NCBI GenBank assembly: GCA_902806375.1
Contig: CADCWK010000166.1
Coordinates: forward strand, 1 to 6,087
DNA: 6,087 nt
Reading direction: 5' to 3'
Origin: an uncultured Thermomicrobiales bacterium
GTDB lineage: Bacteria > Chloroflexota > Chloroflexia > Thermomicrobiales > UBA6265
Positions 1 to 5,776 of this stretch are shown here, in pieces. The first letter of the stretch is position 1; every line of letters starts with the position of its first letter. The translations under genes were made by a program, and so were the position numbers. The notes beneath the pieces were generated by a model. It saw only the letters and a program-made list of their open reading frames with translations, searched no databases and was not told the origin of the DNA.

Positions 1-63
1 GCCGACTCCAAAGGAAATGCCAAGCCCTCTCCGGGCGATGAGGAGGGACGACGAATCGAGCCG

Positions 64-87
64 GGGAGGGGCTGCGGGAGGGGCTGC
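64..87. repeat. Two perfect tandem 12-bp units at the dehydrogenase stop
   Basis: GGGAGGGGCTGC occurs twice without a gap (64-75 and 76-87), ending on the last base of the dehydrogenase stop codon. The transcribed strand is C/T-rich here. The remaining downstream sequence (1-63) contains only weak stems, such as CCCTC/GAGGG, with no clear U-tract. I therefore call no terminator for this operon in the window. Confidence 0.6.
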
Positions 88-1175
88 TACACGACCGCCG
101 CGCCGGGGAGTGGCCCTCCCTGCTCCCCGTCCATGACGATGCAGACCTTGCCGGCCTGGCCGCCGTCCGCGACCCGGTACGCGTCATGGGCCTCCTGGAG
201 GGAGAACCGGTGAGACACGGTGATCTCCGGGCGAAGCCCCCAGGTCACGAGCTTCTCGACCAGTTCCTCCATGTGACCGACGCTGGTGACCCAGGAGCCG
301 AAGAGCGTGATCTGGGGGTGGATCAGCATCGGGCTGACGTCGAACTCCAGCCGGTTGCCCTCGCCAACGAGGACGCAGCGGCCGTGGTGCCGGGTCGCGG
401 CGAGGGCCACGAGCCGTGCGGCGCCGGAGCCTGAGCAGTCGACCGAGACCTCGCAGCCGTGCCCGCCCGTCAGCGCCCGGATCTCCTCGACGGCCGTGTC
501 GCCCGAAACGACGGCGCGGTCGATGGCCCCGATCTCGAGCGCCCAGTCCAGTCGCTCCCGGCTGACGTCGACGCCGATGACCAGCGGCGAGCCCATCGCC
601 TTCGCCAGCAGCCCGGCGGCCATCCCGACCGGCCCGATCCCGGTCACGAGGACGCGGTCGCGACCGGACACCCCGGCCTTGAGCAGCGCCTCGTAGGCCG
701 TCCCGAACCCGCAGGCGATCAGGGCGCCGTCGACGTAGCTGAGCTCGTCTGGCAGCCCGATGAGCGTGTTCTCCTCGGCCAGCATGTACTCGGCGTGGCC
801 ACCGTCCCGCTGCCAGCCGTAGGCCGCCCGTGTGGGTGACGTGCAACTGATCATGTAGCCGGCCCGGCAGTCCGGGCAGACCCCGCAGCCGCTGATGTGG
901 TAGACGAGGACGCGGTCGCCGACGCCGAACCGCCGGCAGTCCGGCCCCACCGCGACGATCTCGCCGGCCGGCTCATGGCCGGCGATCACGTCCTGGTAGG
1001 CCTCGTCGCCCTGGCCGACGTGCTCCCGGTAGATCGCCCGGATGTCGCTGCCGCAGATCGACGACGCGCGCATCCGCAACAGGACCTGGCGCGAGCCGGG
1101 CACCGGGCGCTCGACCCGGTCGAACGTGACTTCCCGGTTCCCCGGCAGACGGACTCCCAGCATCGTCGTCGTCAT
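87..1175 (-). CDS. Zinc-dependent medium-chain alcohol/polyol/threonine-type dehydrogenase
   Basis: This is a 362-residue cytoplasmic NAD(P)-dependent dehydrogenase of the medium-chain Zn family (threonine dehydrogenase/sorbitol dehydrogenase-like), oxidising an alcohol to a ketone or aldehyde. Cys41 in CGSD and His67-Glu68 in AGHEP are the expected catalytic-zinc region. Cys97, Cys100, Cys103 and Cys111 form the structural-zinc lobe. A Rossmann motif, GIGPVG, lies at 179-184, and Asp203 at the end of the second strand favours NAD over NADP. Cys155 in ACGFGT sits where class-I alcohol dehydrogenases carry their third zinc ligand. Arg occupies the place after CGSD-I where E. coli threonine dehydrogenase has His43, so true threonine dehydrogenase activity is doubtful. 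The start at 1175 is chosen over an in-frame start at 1328 because AGGGGG lies 7 bases upstream and the family homology begins there; the longer version would overlap the dehydratase gene. It follows that gene by 83 bases and is probably co-transcribed. The family is certain; the substrate is unknown. Confidence 0.93.
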   Translation of the reverse strand: MTTTMLGVRLPGNREVTFDRVERPVPGSRQVLLRMRASSICGSDIRAIYREHVGQGDEAYQDVIAGHEPAGEIVAVGPDCRRFGVGDRVLVYHISGCGVCPDCRAGYMISCTSPTRAAYGWQRDGGHAEYMLAEENTLIGLPDELSYVDGALIACGFGTAYEALLKAGVSGRDRVLVTGIGPVGMAAGLLAKAMGSPLVIGVDVSRERLDWALEIGAIDRAVVSGDTAVEEIRALTGGHGCEVSVDCSGSGAARLVALAATRHHGRCVLVGEGNRLEFDVSPMLIHPQITLFGSWVTSVGHMEELVEKLVTWGLRPEITVSHRFSLQEAHDAYRVADGGQAGKVCIVMDGEQGGPLPGAAVV

Positions 1176-1182
1176 CGTTCTG

Positions 1183-1188
1183 CCCCCT
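1183..1188 (-). promoter_or_regulatory. Ribosome binding site deciding the dehydrogenase start
   Basis: On the minus strand AGGGGG stands 7 bases before the ATG at 1175. It supports the short start and argues against the 51-residue N-terminal extension. That extension is Arg/Gly/Ala-rich and unlike any dehydrogenase N-terminus. Confidence 0.7.
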
Positions 1189-1207
1189 GCGCGTCGTTCT
1201 GATCGGT

Positions 1208-1238
1208 CGCCGTGTGCCGCCGGTGCGTTCACGGCGGC
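1208..1238 (-). other. Intercistronic region with two mutually exclusive stems
   Basis: Between the dehydratase and dehydrogenase genes, 1216-1222 can pair with 1232-1238 (7 bp, 9-base loop). Alternatively 1208-1214 can pair with 1230-1236 (7 bp, 15-base loop). The arms overlap, so only one can form at a time. No U-tract follows on the transcribed strand, so this is not a standard terminator. It may influence mRNA processing or translation of the dehydrogenase, or be a chance result of high G+C. Confidence 0.3.
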
Positions 1239-1258
1239 CCGATGGCTGAGAGACGGGT

Positions 1259-2272
1259 TCAGGCCGGCGGATTTCCGCCCGCCGACAGCATGGCGCCGAG
1301 GTCGGCCAGGTCGGCGTTGCCACCGCACAGCACCACGCCGATCCGCTTGCCGGCCATGTCCGGGATCCGTCTCTCCAGCACGGCTGCCGCGCCCACCGCA
1401 CCGGTTGGCTCGACGAGCAGCTTGAGTCGTCCGGCGAGAAAGCGGAGGGCGGACCGGATCTCGTCGTCGCTGACCGTCACGATGCCGGCGAGATCCCGCC
1501 GCAGGATCGGGAACGTGACGTCACCGATCGCCAGCGTCCGGATGCCGTCGGCGATCGTGTCCGGCGGGGCGATCGTGACGATCTGCCCGCTCTCGAGCGA
1601 CTGCTGGGCGTCGTTGGCGACCGTCGGCTCGACGCCGTAGACAAGCGCCTCCGGCCGGATGCCATGCGTGGCGATCGCGATACCGCCGATCAGCCCGCCA
1701 CCACCGACCGGCGCGAGGACGATGTCGAGGTCGGGCTGGTCCTCAAGCATCTCCAGTGCGAGCGTGCCCTGCCCAGCCACGACGTCCGGGTGGTTGAACG
1801 GCGGGACGAGCGACAGGCCGCGACGCCCGGCGATCTCCAGGCCGATGGCCTCCCGGCTCTCGGTCCGGCGGTCGAAGAAGACGACTTCCGCGCCGTAGCC
1901 CCGTGTCGCCTCAACCTTGACGGCCGGGGCGTCGGACGGCATCACGATCACGGCCGGGCAGCCGAACTCGCGGGCGGCCAGGGCAACGGCCTGGGCGTGG
2001 TTGCCGGAGGAGTAGGCGACGACGCCGCGGATCCGCTGGTCCTCCGGCATGGCGGCCAGCGCGTTGTAGGCGCCGCGGAACTTGAATGAGCCCGAGCGCT
2101 GGAACTGCTCGCACTTGAACCAGATTTCGGCTCCGACCATCTCGTCGACCGTCCGGCTGTGGTACATCGGTGTGCGGGTCGCGATCCCGTCCAGGCGGCG
2201 GGCGGCGGCCCGGATGTCGTCGAACCCGACCAGAACGCGGTCATCGGTCGATGTCTTCGTTTCGGTGGTCAT
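1259..2272 (-). CDS. PLP-dependent serine/threonine dehydratase family protein (threonine ammonia-lyase or serine racemase-like)
   Basis: This is a 337-residue fold-type II PLP enzyme. The usual reaction of the family is L-threonine to 2-oxobutyrate plus ammonia, or serine to pyruvate; close relatives are serine racemases and hydroxyaspartate ammonia-lyases. Lys64 in SGSFKFRGA is the Schiff-base lysine. SSGNHAQ at 88-94 is the substrate loop, GGGG at 190-193 is the phosphate-binding glycine loop, EPTGA at 288-292 lies in the metal-binding region, and CGGN is at 316-319. It is full length for the short class and has no C-terminal ACT-type regulatory domain, which suggests a catabolic (TdcB-like) or racemase role rather than isoleucine-feedback-regulated IlvA. 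I chose the ATG at 2272, 12 residues inside the longest frame. AGGA precedes it, whereas the ATG at 2308 lies within a terminator hairpin and has no ribosome site. The downstream neighbour is a Zn dehydrogenase, probably in the same operon. Exact substrate is not resolved. Confidence 0.93.
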   Translation of the reverse strand: MTTETKTSTDDRVLVGFDDIRAAARRLDGIATRTPMYHSRTVDEMVGAEIWFKCEQFQRSGSFKFRGAYNALAAMPEDQRIRGVVAYSSGNHAQAVALAAREFGCPAVIVMPSDAPAVKVEATRGYGAEVVFFDRRTESREAIGLEIAGRRGLSLVPPFNHPDVVAGQGTLALEMLEDQPDLDIVLAPVGGGGLIGGIAIATHGIRPEALVYGVEPTVANDAQQSLESGQIVTIAPPDTIADGIRTLAIGDVTFPILRRDLAGIVTVSDDEIRSALRFLAGRLKLLVEPTGAVGAAAVLERRIPDMAGKRIGVVLCGGNADLADLGAMLSAGGNPPA

Positions 2273-2276
2273 CTGG

Positions 2277-2280
2277 TCCT
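2277..2280 (-). promoter_or_regulatory. Ribosome binding site deciding the dehydratase start
   Basis: AGGA (within GCAGGA on the minus strand) lies 4 bases before the ATG at 2272. The spacing is short but usable. It is the only purine-rich site near either candidate start. Confidence 0.5.
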
Positions 2281-2290
2281 GCCCCGGTTG

Positions 2291-2334
2291 AAAAACGTGG
2301 ACGCCCATCCGGCATATCGTACCGGACGGGCGTC
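2291..2334 (-). terminator. Intrinsic terminator of the inositol-phosphate synthase gene
   Basis: In the minus-strand transcript, the arms 2322-2334 and 2300-2312 form a 13-bp stem with a single G-U wobble around a 9-base loop (2313-2321). Four bases follow, then a run of five U (2291-2295). It begins 26 bases after the synthase stop codon, the right place for a Rho-independent terminator. The U-tract ends only 18 bases before the dehydratase ATG, so the element may also limit read-through into that gene. Confidence 0.82.
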
Positions 2335-2355
2335 GATCGGGTCGCGTCGGTCGGT

Positions 2356-2369
2356 GCCGACTAGTCGGC
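2356..2369. repeat. Perfect 14-bp palindrome over the synthase stop codon
   Basis: GCCGACTAGTCGGC is a perfect palindrome with no spacer. Its centre contains the TAG stop of the inositol-phosphate synthase gene. A dyad of this length could bind a dimeric protein, but chance in G+C-rich DNA is a fair explanation. Confidence 0.4.
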
Positions 2370-3545
2370 CGGGGTGGCGTCGAGGATCGACGTGTCGACC
2401 ATCGGCTCGCTGCTGGCGGCCGGGCGGCCGTAGTCGGCGATGAACTGCTCCATCCGGTCGCGAGCGATGTCGTCGTGATACTGCTCCGGCGGGGACTTCA
2501 TGAAGTAGGACGACGGGGCCAATAGCGGACCGCCGATGCCGTTGTCCAGCGCCAGCTTGCAGCAGCGGATGGCGTCGATGACCACGCCGGCCGAGTTCGG
2601 GGAGTCCCAGACCTCGAGCTTGAGCTCGACGTTGAGCGGGACGTCACCGAAGGTCGTACCCTCCAGGCGGATGTGGGCCCACTTGCGGTCCTCCAGCCAG
2701 GGGACGTGGTCGCTCGGGCCGACGTGGACGTTGCCCTTGCCGATCTCGCGGTCCATCTGGCTGGTGACGGCGTTGGTCTTGGAGATCTTCTTGGACTCCA
2801 GCCGGTCGCGCTCCAGCATGTTGAGGAAGTCGGTGTTGCCGCCGAAGTTGAGCTGGTAGGTCCGGTCGATCCGCACGCCGCGGTCGGCGAACAGGCGGGT
2901 CAGCATCCGGTGGGTGATCGTCGCGCCGACCTGGCTCTTGATGTCGTCGCCGACGATCGGGAGCCCCGCGTCGATGAACTTCTGGGCCCATTCCGGCCGG
3001 CCGGCGATGAACACCGGGATGCAATTGACGAAGGCGCAGCCGGCCTCCAGGGCCTGCTCCACGTACCACTGCGTCGCCGCCTCGGAGCCGACGGGCAGGT
3101 AGCTGACGACGACGTCCGTCTGGGTATCGCGCAGGATCTGGGCGACGCTGGCGGTCGGGGCGTCGGACTCCGTGATGACCTCAGCGAGGTACTTGCCGAT
3201 CCCGTCGAGGGTGGGGCCGCGCTGGACCGTGACGCCGAGGTGCGGCACCTGCGCGAAGGTGATCGTGTTGTTCGGACCGCTCTTGATCGCCTCGCTCAGG
3301 TCCTTGCCGACCTTCTCGGTGTCGACGTCGAAGGCGGCGCTGAACTCGATGTCGCGGATGTGATAGCCACCGAGGTTGACGTGCATCAGGCCCGGGACGA
3401 ACTCGTCCTCCGGCGCGTGCTGGTAGTACTGGACGCCCTGGACGATCGACGAGGCGCAGTTGCCGACACCGACGATCGCGACACGGACCTTGCCATCGTC
3501 GCGGCGGGTGGGACGGCCGAAGCCTGGGGCGGGAGTGCTGGACAT
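2361..3545 (-). CDS. ino1: myo-Inositol-3-phosphate synthase
   Basis: This 394-residue cytoplasmic enzyme converts D-glucose 6-phosphate to 1D-myo-inositol 3-phosphate with bound NAD. That is the committed step to inositol lipids, mycothiol or inositol-based solutes in bacteria that make them. The NAD-binding motif GVGNCASS is at 26-33 and PNNTI at 91-95. The conserved catalytic core includes GDDIKSQ at 199-205, NFGGNTDFLNM at 233-243 and SKKISKT at 251-257 with the active-site lysines. The dimerisation and C-terminal Rossmann part ends with VWDSPNSAG near 312-320. Length matches the short bacterial/archaeal class rather than the roughly 500-residue eukaryotic enzyme. The start at 3545 has GGAGGA 9 bases upstream. 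The longer frame to 3668 would contain the promoter, and its extra 41 residues do not resemble the family. It appears to be transcribed alone, with its own promoter and a strong terminator. Confidence 0.96.
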   Translation of the reverse strand: MSSTPAPGFGRPTRRDDGKVRVAIVGVGNCASSIVQGVQYYQHAPEDEFVPGLMHVNLGGYHIRDIEFSAAFDVDTEKVGKDLSEAIKSGPNNTITFAQVPHLGVTVQRGPTLDGIGKYLAEVITESDAPTASVAQILRDTQTDVVVSYLPVGSEAATQWYVEQALEAGCAFVNCIPVFIAGRPEWAQKFIDAGLPIVGDDIKSQVGATITHRMLTRLFADRGVRIDRTYQLNFGGNTDFLNMLERDRLESKKISKTNAVTSQMDREIGKGNVHVGPSDHVPWLEDRKWAHIRLEGTTFGDVPLNVELKLEVWDSPNSAGVVIDAIRCCKLALDNGIGGPLLAPSSYFMKSPPEQYHDDIARDRMEQFIADYGRPAASSEPMVDTSILDATPAD

Positions 3546-3554
3546 GGTGGGGAA

Positions 3555-3560
3555 TCCTCC
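3555..3560 (-). promoter_or_regulatory. Ribosome binding site of ino1, deciding its start
   Basis: GGAGGA on the minus strand lies 9 bases before the ATG at 3545. It is the strongest Shine-Dalgarno match in this leader and rules in the 394-residue form. Confidence 0.75.
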
Positions 3561-3576
3561 GGATAAGGGGGCGCGG

Positions 3577-3596
3577 GGGACGGACCGAACCGTCCC
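3577..3596 (-). other. Leader hairpin upstream of ino1
   Basis: In the ino1 leader, 3577-3583 and 3590-3596 are perfect complements (GGGACGG and CCGTCCC) around a 6-base loop containing UUCG. It lies between the predicted transcription start near 3611 and the ribosome site at 3555-3560. No U-run follows, so it is not a terminator. It may stabilise the mRNA or take part in leader control; no known riboswitch class is recognisable. Confidence 0.45.
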
Positions 3597-3617
3597 GACC
3601 ACGCCCTTACCCCGAGG

Positions 3618-3646
3618 AGTGTAGTGACAAAACAACCGTAGGTCAA
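3618..3646 (-). promoter_or_regulatory. Sigma70-type promoter of ino1
   Basis: On the minus strand a -35 box TTGACC (3641-3646) and a -10 box TACACT (3618-3623) are separated by exactly 17 bases. The -35 box matches the consensus at five of six positions and the -10 box at four of six. An A/T run lies just upstream of the -35, in the most A+T-rich part of the window. Transcription should start near 3611, giving a leader of about 65 bases before the ATG at 3545. Confidence 0.7.
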
Positions 3647-3676
3647 AAAACCGCTGAATACGTATCACGTACTGCG
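3645..3676 (-). terminator. Weak candidate terminator of the SPFH gene
   Basis: In the minus-strand transcript, TACGT and ACGTA (3667-3671 and 3659-3663) pair around a 3-base loop. An outer CGC/GCG pair (3674-3676 with 3652-3654) extends the stem across an internal loop. A run of six U (3645-3650) follows. The stem is short and interrupted, so termination would be modest. The U-run overlaps the -35 box of ino1, and the same 13-base inverted repeat (3659-3671) could instead be an operator upstream of that promoter. Confidence 0.35.
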
Positions 3677-3728
3677 AATCACCCTGAAGCGGGATGAAGC
3701 ACAGTCGAAATTCAGACCGTCCGGGGTT

Positions 3729-4808
3729 TTATTCCGTCAGCCCGTGGCCACAGTTGGAGCAGAACTTGTTGCTGGCCGGGTTCTCCGTGCCGCACTCCGG
3801 GCAGAAGCGACTGGTCGCTGCCGGGACCGCCTTGCCGCAGGTGGGGCAGAACTTGGCGTTGGCCGGGATCTGGGACTGGCAGTGGGGGCAGGTCCGCGTC
3901 GCGGGCGCGGCCTGGGCCGGAGCCTGCTGACCCTGTTGACCCTGCTGCGCCTGCTGCGCCTGCTGACCGGTGTTCTGGAAGGCGCCCGCCATCGCCTGCC
4001 CGAGGCCGACGCCGGCGCCGAGTCCGAGCCCGGTCGCGGCGGCGCCACCGCCCTCGTTCCGGGCGGCGTCGCGCATGGCCTGCGCGGCCTGGAACTGGGT
4101 GTAGGTGTTCATGTCGCCGAGCGCGGCCATGCCGGACCGCTCGTCGATCCGCCGCTGGACTTCCTCCGGCGGGGTGATCGCGCCGACCTGGAACGAGATC
4201 AGGGACAGGCCCATCTGCTGGAAGTCGTCGCCGAGGGCGTTCCGGGTCGCGTCACCGACCTCCCGGCTCATCTTCGCCAGGTCGAGGATCGAGGTCTGGA
4301 CCTCGGCGAGGATGTCGTTGAACTCCGAGATGATCATGCCGCGGAGGTACTCATCGATCTGGGCGGTCGAGAAGGCGCCCCGCGTGCCGACGACCTGCGT
4401 GACGAACAACTGCGGGTCGGCGACGCGCATGGCGTAGGTCCCGAACGCCCGCAGTCGGACCATCCCGAGGTCGGTGTCACGGAAGACGAGTGGCTGGGGC
4501 GAGCCCCACTTCATCTCGTTGAAGTCCCGCATGGAGACGAAGACGACCTCGGCCGTGAACGGCGACCGGCCGCCGAACGGGATCCCGAGCAGCGTCGTCA
4601 GCAGCGGGATGTTGTTGGTCGAGATGGTGTGGCGACCGGGACCGAACAGGTCCAGCGCCTTGCCGTCACGGAAGAAGACGGCTCGCTGGCTCTCGCGGAC
4701 GACGAGTTGGGACCCGAGCCGGAACTCGCCGGAGCCATGCTCGGGAAAGCGGCGGACGATCTCGCCGGGGGACTCGTTGGGGTGTTCGATCAGATCGAAG
4801 AGGGCCAT
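3729..4808 (-). CDS. SPFH/band-7 domain protein with Gln-rich linker and two C-terminal zinc ribbons (YdjI-like)
   Basis: This is a 359-residue protein. Residues about 20-225 form an SPFH (stomatin/prohibitin/flotillin) domain of the type found in B. subtilis YdjI; there is no N-terminal signal or membrane segment. Residues 253-275 are Gly/Ala-rich (GLGLGAGVGLG). Residues 281-295 are five tandem XQQ triplets. Two zinc ribbons follow: CPHC at 307-310 with CPTC at 321-324, and CPEC at 336-339 with CSNC at 350-353. This double zinc-ribbon arrangement is usual for the family's C-terminus. The start at 4808 has AAGGAG 7 bases upstream. An open frame runs on to 5516, but it only overlaps the pspA gene out of frame. 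It lies 104 bases after pspA in the same direction. By analogy with YdjF/YdjI it probably works with PspA at stressed membranes; its precise activity is unknown. The domain call is firm; partnership is inferred. Confidence 0.92.
   Translation of the reverse strand: MALFDLIEHPNESPGEIVRRFPEHGSGEFRLGSQLVVRESQRAVFFRDGKALDLFGPGRHTISTNNIPLLTTLLGIPFGGRSPFTAEVVFVSMRDFNEMKWGSPQPLVFRDTDLGMVRLRAFGTYAMRVADPQLFVTQVVGTRGAFSTAQIDEYLRGMIISEFNDILAEVQTSILDLAKMSREVGDATRNALGDDFQQMGLSLISFQVGAITPPEEVQRRIDERSGMAALGDMNTYTQFQAAQAMRDAARNEGGGAAATGLGLGAGVGLGQAMAGAFQNTGQQAQQAQQGQQGQQAPAQAAPATRTCPHCQSQIPANAKFCPTCGKAVPAATSRFCPECGTENPASNKFCSNCGHGLTE
3924..3968. repeat. Five tandem 9-bp units in the SPFH gene linker
   Basis: Five consecutive 9-base units, CTGCTGACC, CTGTTGACC, CTGCTGCGC, CTGCTGCGC and CTGCTGACC on the plus strand, encode GQQ or AQQ triplets on the minus strand. 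Unit length is a multiple of three, so gain or loss of units would change only the length of the linker before the zinc ribbons. Confidence 0.85.
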
Positions 4809-4828
4809 CGGGATACTCCTTGTACGGC

Positions 4829-4859
4829 GACGCGACCGGGCATCTCGCCCGGTCGCGTC
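4829..4859 (-). other. Perfect 13-bp hairpin between pspA and the SPFH gene
   Basis: The arms 4829-4841 (GACGCGACCGGGC) and 4847-4859 are exact reverse complements around a 5-base loop. The structure ends 7 bases before the AAGGAG ribosome site of the SPFH gene. No U-tract follows on the transcribed strand. It could be an RNA-stability or processing element, a partial terminator of the U-less kind, or a translational control that sets the PspA:SPFH ratio. The structure is certain; its function is inferred. Confidence 0.75.
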
Positions 4860-4912
4860 TGTGGGCGGTCTCGCCGGGTCCAACCCGACGAGCGGGGGTG
4901 GCCGGAGCGTCG

Positions 4913-5725
4913 TTACTGATTGGTGGTCGCCGTCGGGGGCGTCGCCGCGACCTCGTCCGTCTTGGCCGCCGCGTCCGGCAGGTCGGAGCCCGCTTCCAGG
5001 GCCTCGGAACGGCCTTCCGGCAGGGTGGAACCGCCGCCGGCCTTGAGCGCGTTGAGTTCGTCGTCGATGGTCGCCCCGCCCATCTTCAGGGCAGCGAGCT
5101 CCTCCTCGATCTCCACGTCGTAGTCGAGTTCCTCGAACTGGGCGTCGAAGCCGGTCGAGGCGAGTTCGCCCATGGCGCTGGCCTGCGCCTCCTGGCTGCG
5201 GATCTTGCGCTCCATCCGCTCCAGTTCGCTGGTCGGGTTCATCGGCGACAGCGTCGTCAGGGACTGCGTGACCTGGACCTGCGCCTTGGCCCGGCGCTGG
5301 CGGGCGATCAGCGAGTCGCGCTGGCTCATCGTCGTCTGGTACTTGCTCTCCAGCTGCCGGAGCTGCCCCTTGAGCTTCTCGACCATCTGGGTCTGCGCCT
5401 GGTACTGCTGGGCGTAGACGCGGGCGTTCTCGTCGTTGTCGTGCTTGCGGCGAAGCGCCTCGCGGGCGAGGTCGTCCCGACCGGCGTCGACGGACCGCTG
5501 GGCCTTGGCCGCCCACTGGAGCGCGAGCGTCCGCGTCTCCTTCATGTCGGCTTCGAGTTCCTTCTCCTGGGCGATCATGGCCGCCACCTGACCGCGGGCG
5601 GTCTGGATGTTGGTCTGCATGTCGCGGAGGATCTGGTCGAGCATCTTCTCGGGGTCTTCGGCCTTGTCGATGATCTCGTTGACGTTGGCGCGGACCAGCC
5701 GGGAGATACGATCCATGATGCCCAT
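4913..5725 (-). CDS. pspA: PspA/IM30 (Vipp1) family membrane-stress protein
   Basis: This 270-residue protein is of the phage-shock-protein A family, an ESCRT-III-like coiled-coil protein that assembles on the inner face of the membrane and helps maintain it under stress. Residues 1-22 form an amphipathic N-terminal helix, followed by the family motif EDPEKMLDQ at 23-31. Long charged helices span about 25-160. The conserved block ERMERKIRSQEAQASA lies at 169-184, then an acidic helix at 195-213 and a helix at 218-229. Residues 230-270 are a low-complexity Gly/Ser/Ala/Thr tail, longer than in typical 220-230-residue members. The start at 5725 has AAGGAG 10 bases upstream; a Met three codons later is less well placed. 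It is the first gene of a probable two-gene unit with the zinc-ribbon SPFH protein. No PspB, PspC or PspF gene is visible here. Family assignment is firm; the exact stress signal is unknown. Confidence 0.94.
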   Translation of the reverse strand: MGIMDRISRLVRANVNEIIDKAEDPEKMLDQILRDMQTNIQTARGQVAAMIAQEKELEADMKETRTLALQWAAKAQRSVDAGRDDLAREALRRKHDNDENARVYAQQYQAQTQMVEKLKGQLRQLESKYQTTMSQRDSLIARQRRAKAQVQVTQSLTTLSPMNPTSELERMERKIRSQEAQASAMGELASTGFDAQFEELDYDVEIEEELAALKMGGATIDDELNALKAGGGSTLPEGRSEALEAGSDLPDAAAKTDEVAATPPTATTNQ

Positions 5726-5776
5726 GCGTTCAGTGCTCCTTGCGATTGGTCGCCCCGATCAGGCAGGCGCGACGGA

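Noticed and set aside
1..63. Possible terminator after the dehydrogenase gene
   Set aside because: Only 4- to 5-bp stems are present (for example GCCC/GGGC) and no U-tract follows closely, so the evidence is too weak.
2273..2308. Longer dehydratase start at 2308
   Set aside because: This ATG lies in the arm of the ino1 terminator hairpin and lacks a ribosome site.
2673..3566. Plus-strand frame (297 codons) opposite ino1
   Set aside because: It is antisense to a certain inositol-phosphate synthase gene, with low-complexity composition.
3546..3668. Longer ino1 start at 3668
   Set aside because: The promoter boxes at 3618-3646 fall inside it, and the extra 41 residues are unlike the family.
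3744..4919. Long plus-strand frame (391 codons) opposite the SPFH gene
   Set aside because: It is antisense to a clear SPFH/zinc-ribbon gene. Its product is Arg/Gly/Asp-rich without domains, the usual artefact of G+C-rich third positions.
4809..5516. N-terminal extension of the SPFH gene giving a 595-residue protein
   Set aside because: The added part overlaps pspA in another frame and is Arg/Pro/Gly-rich. A strong AAGGAG site supports the ATG at 4808.
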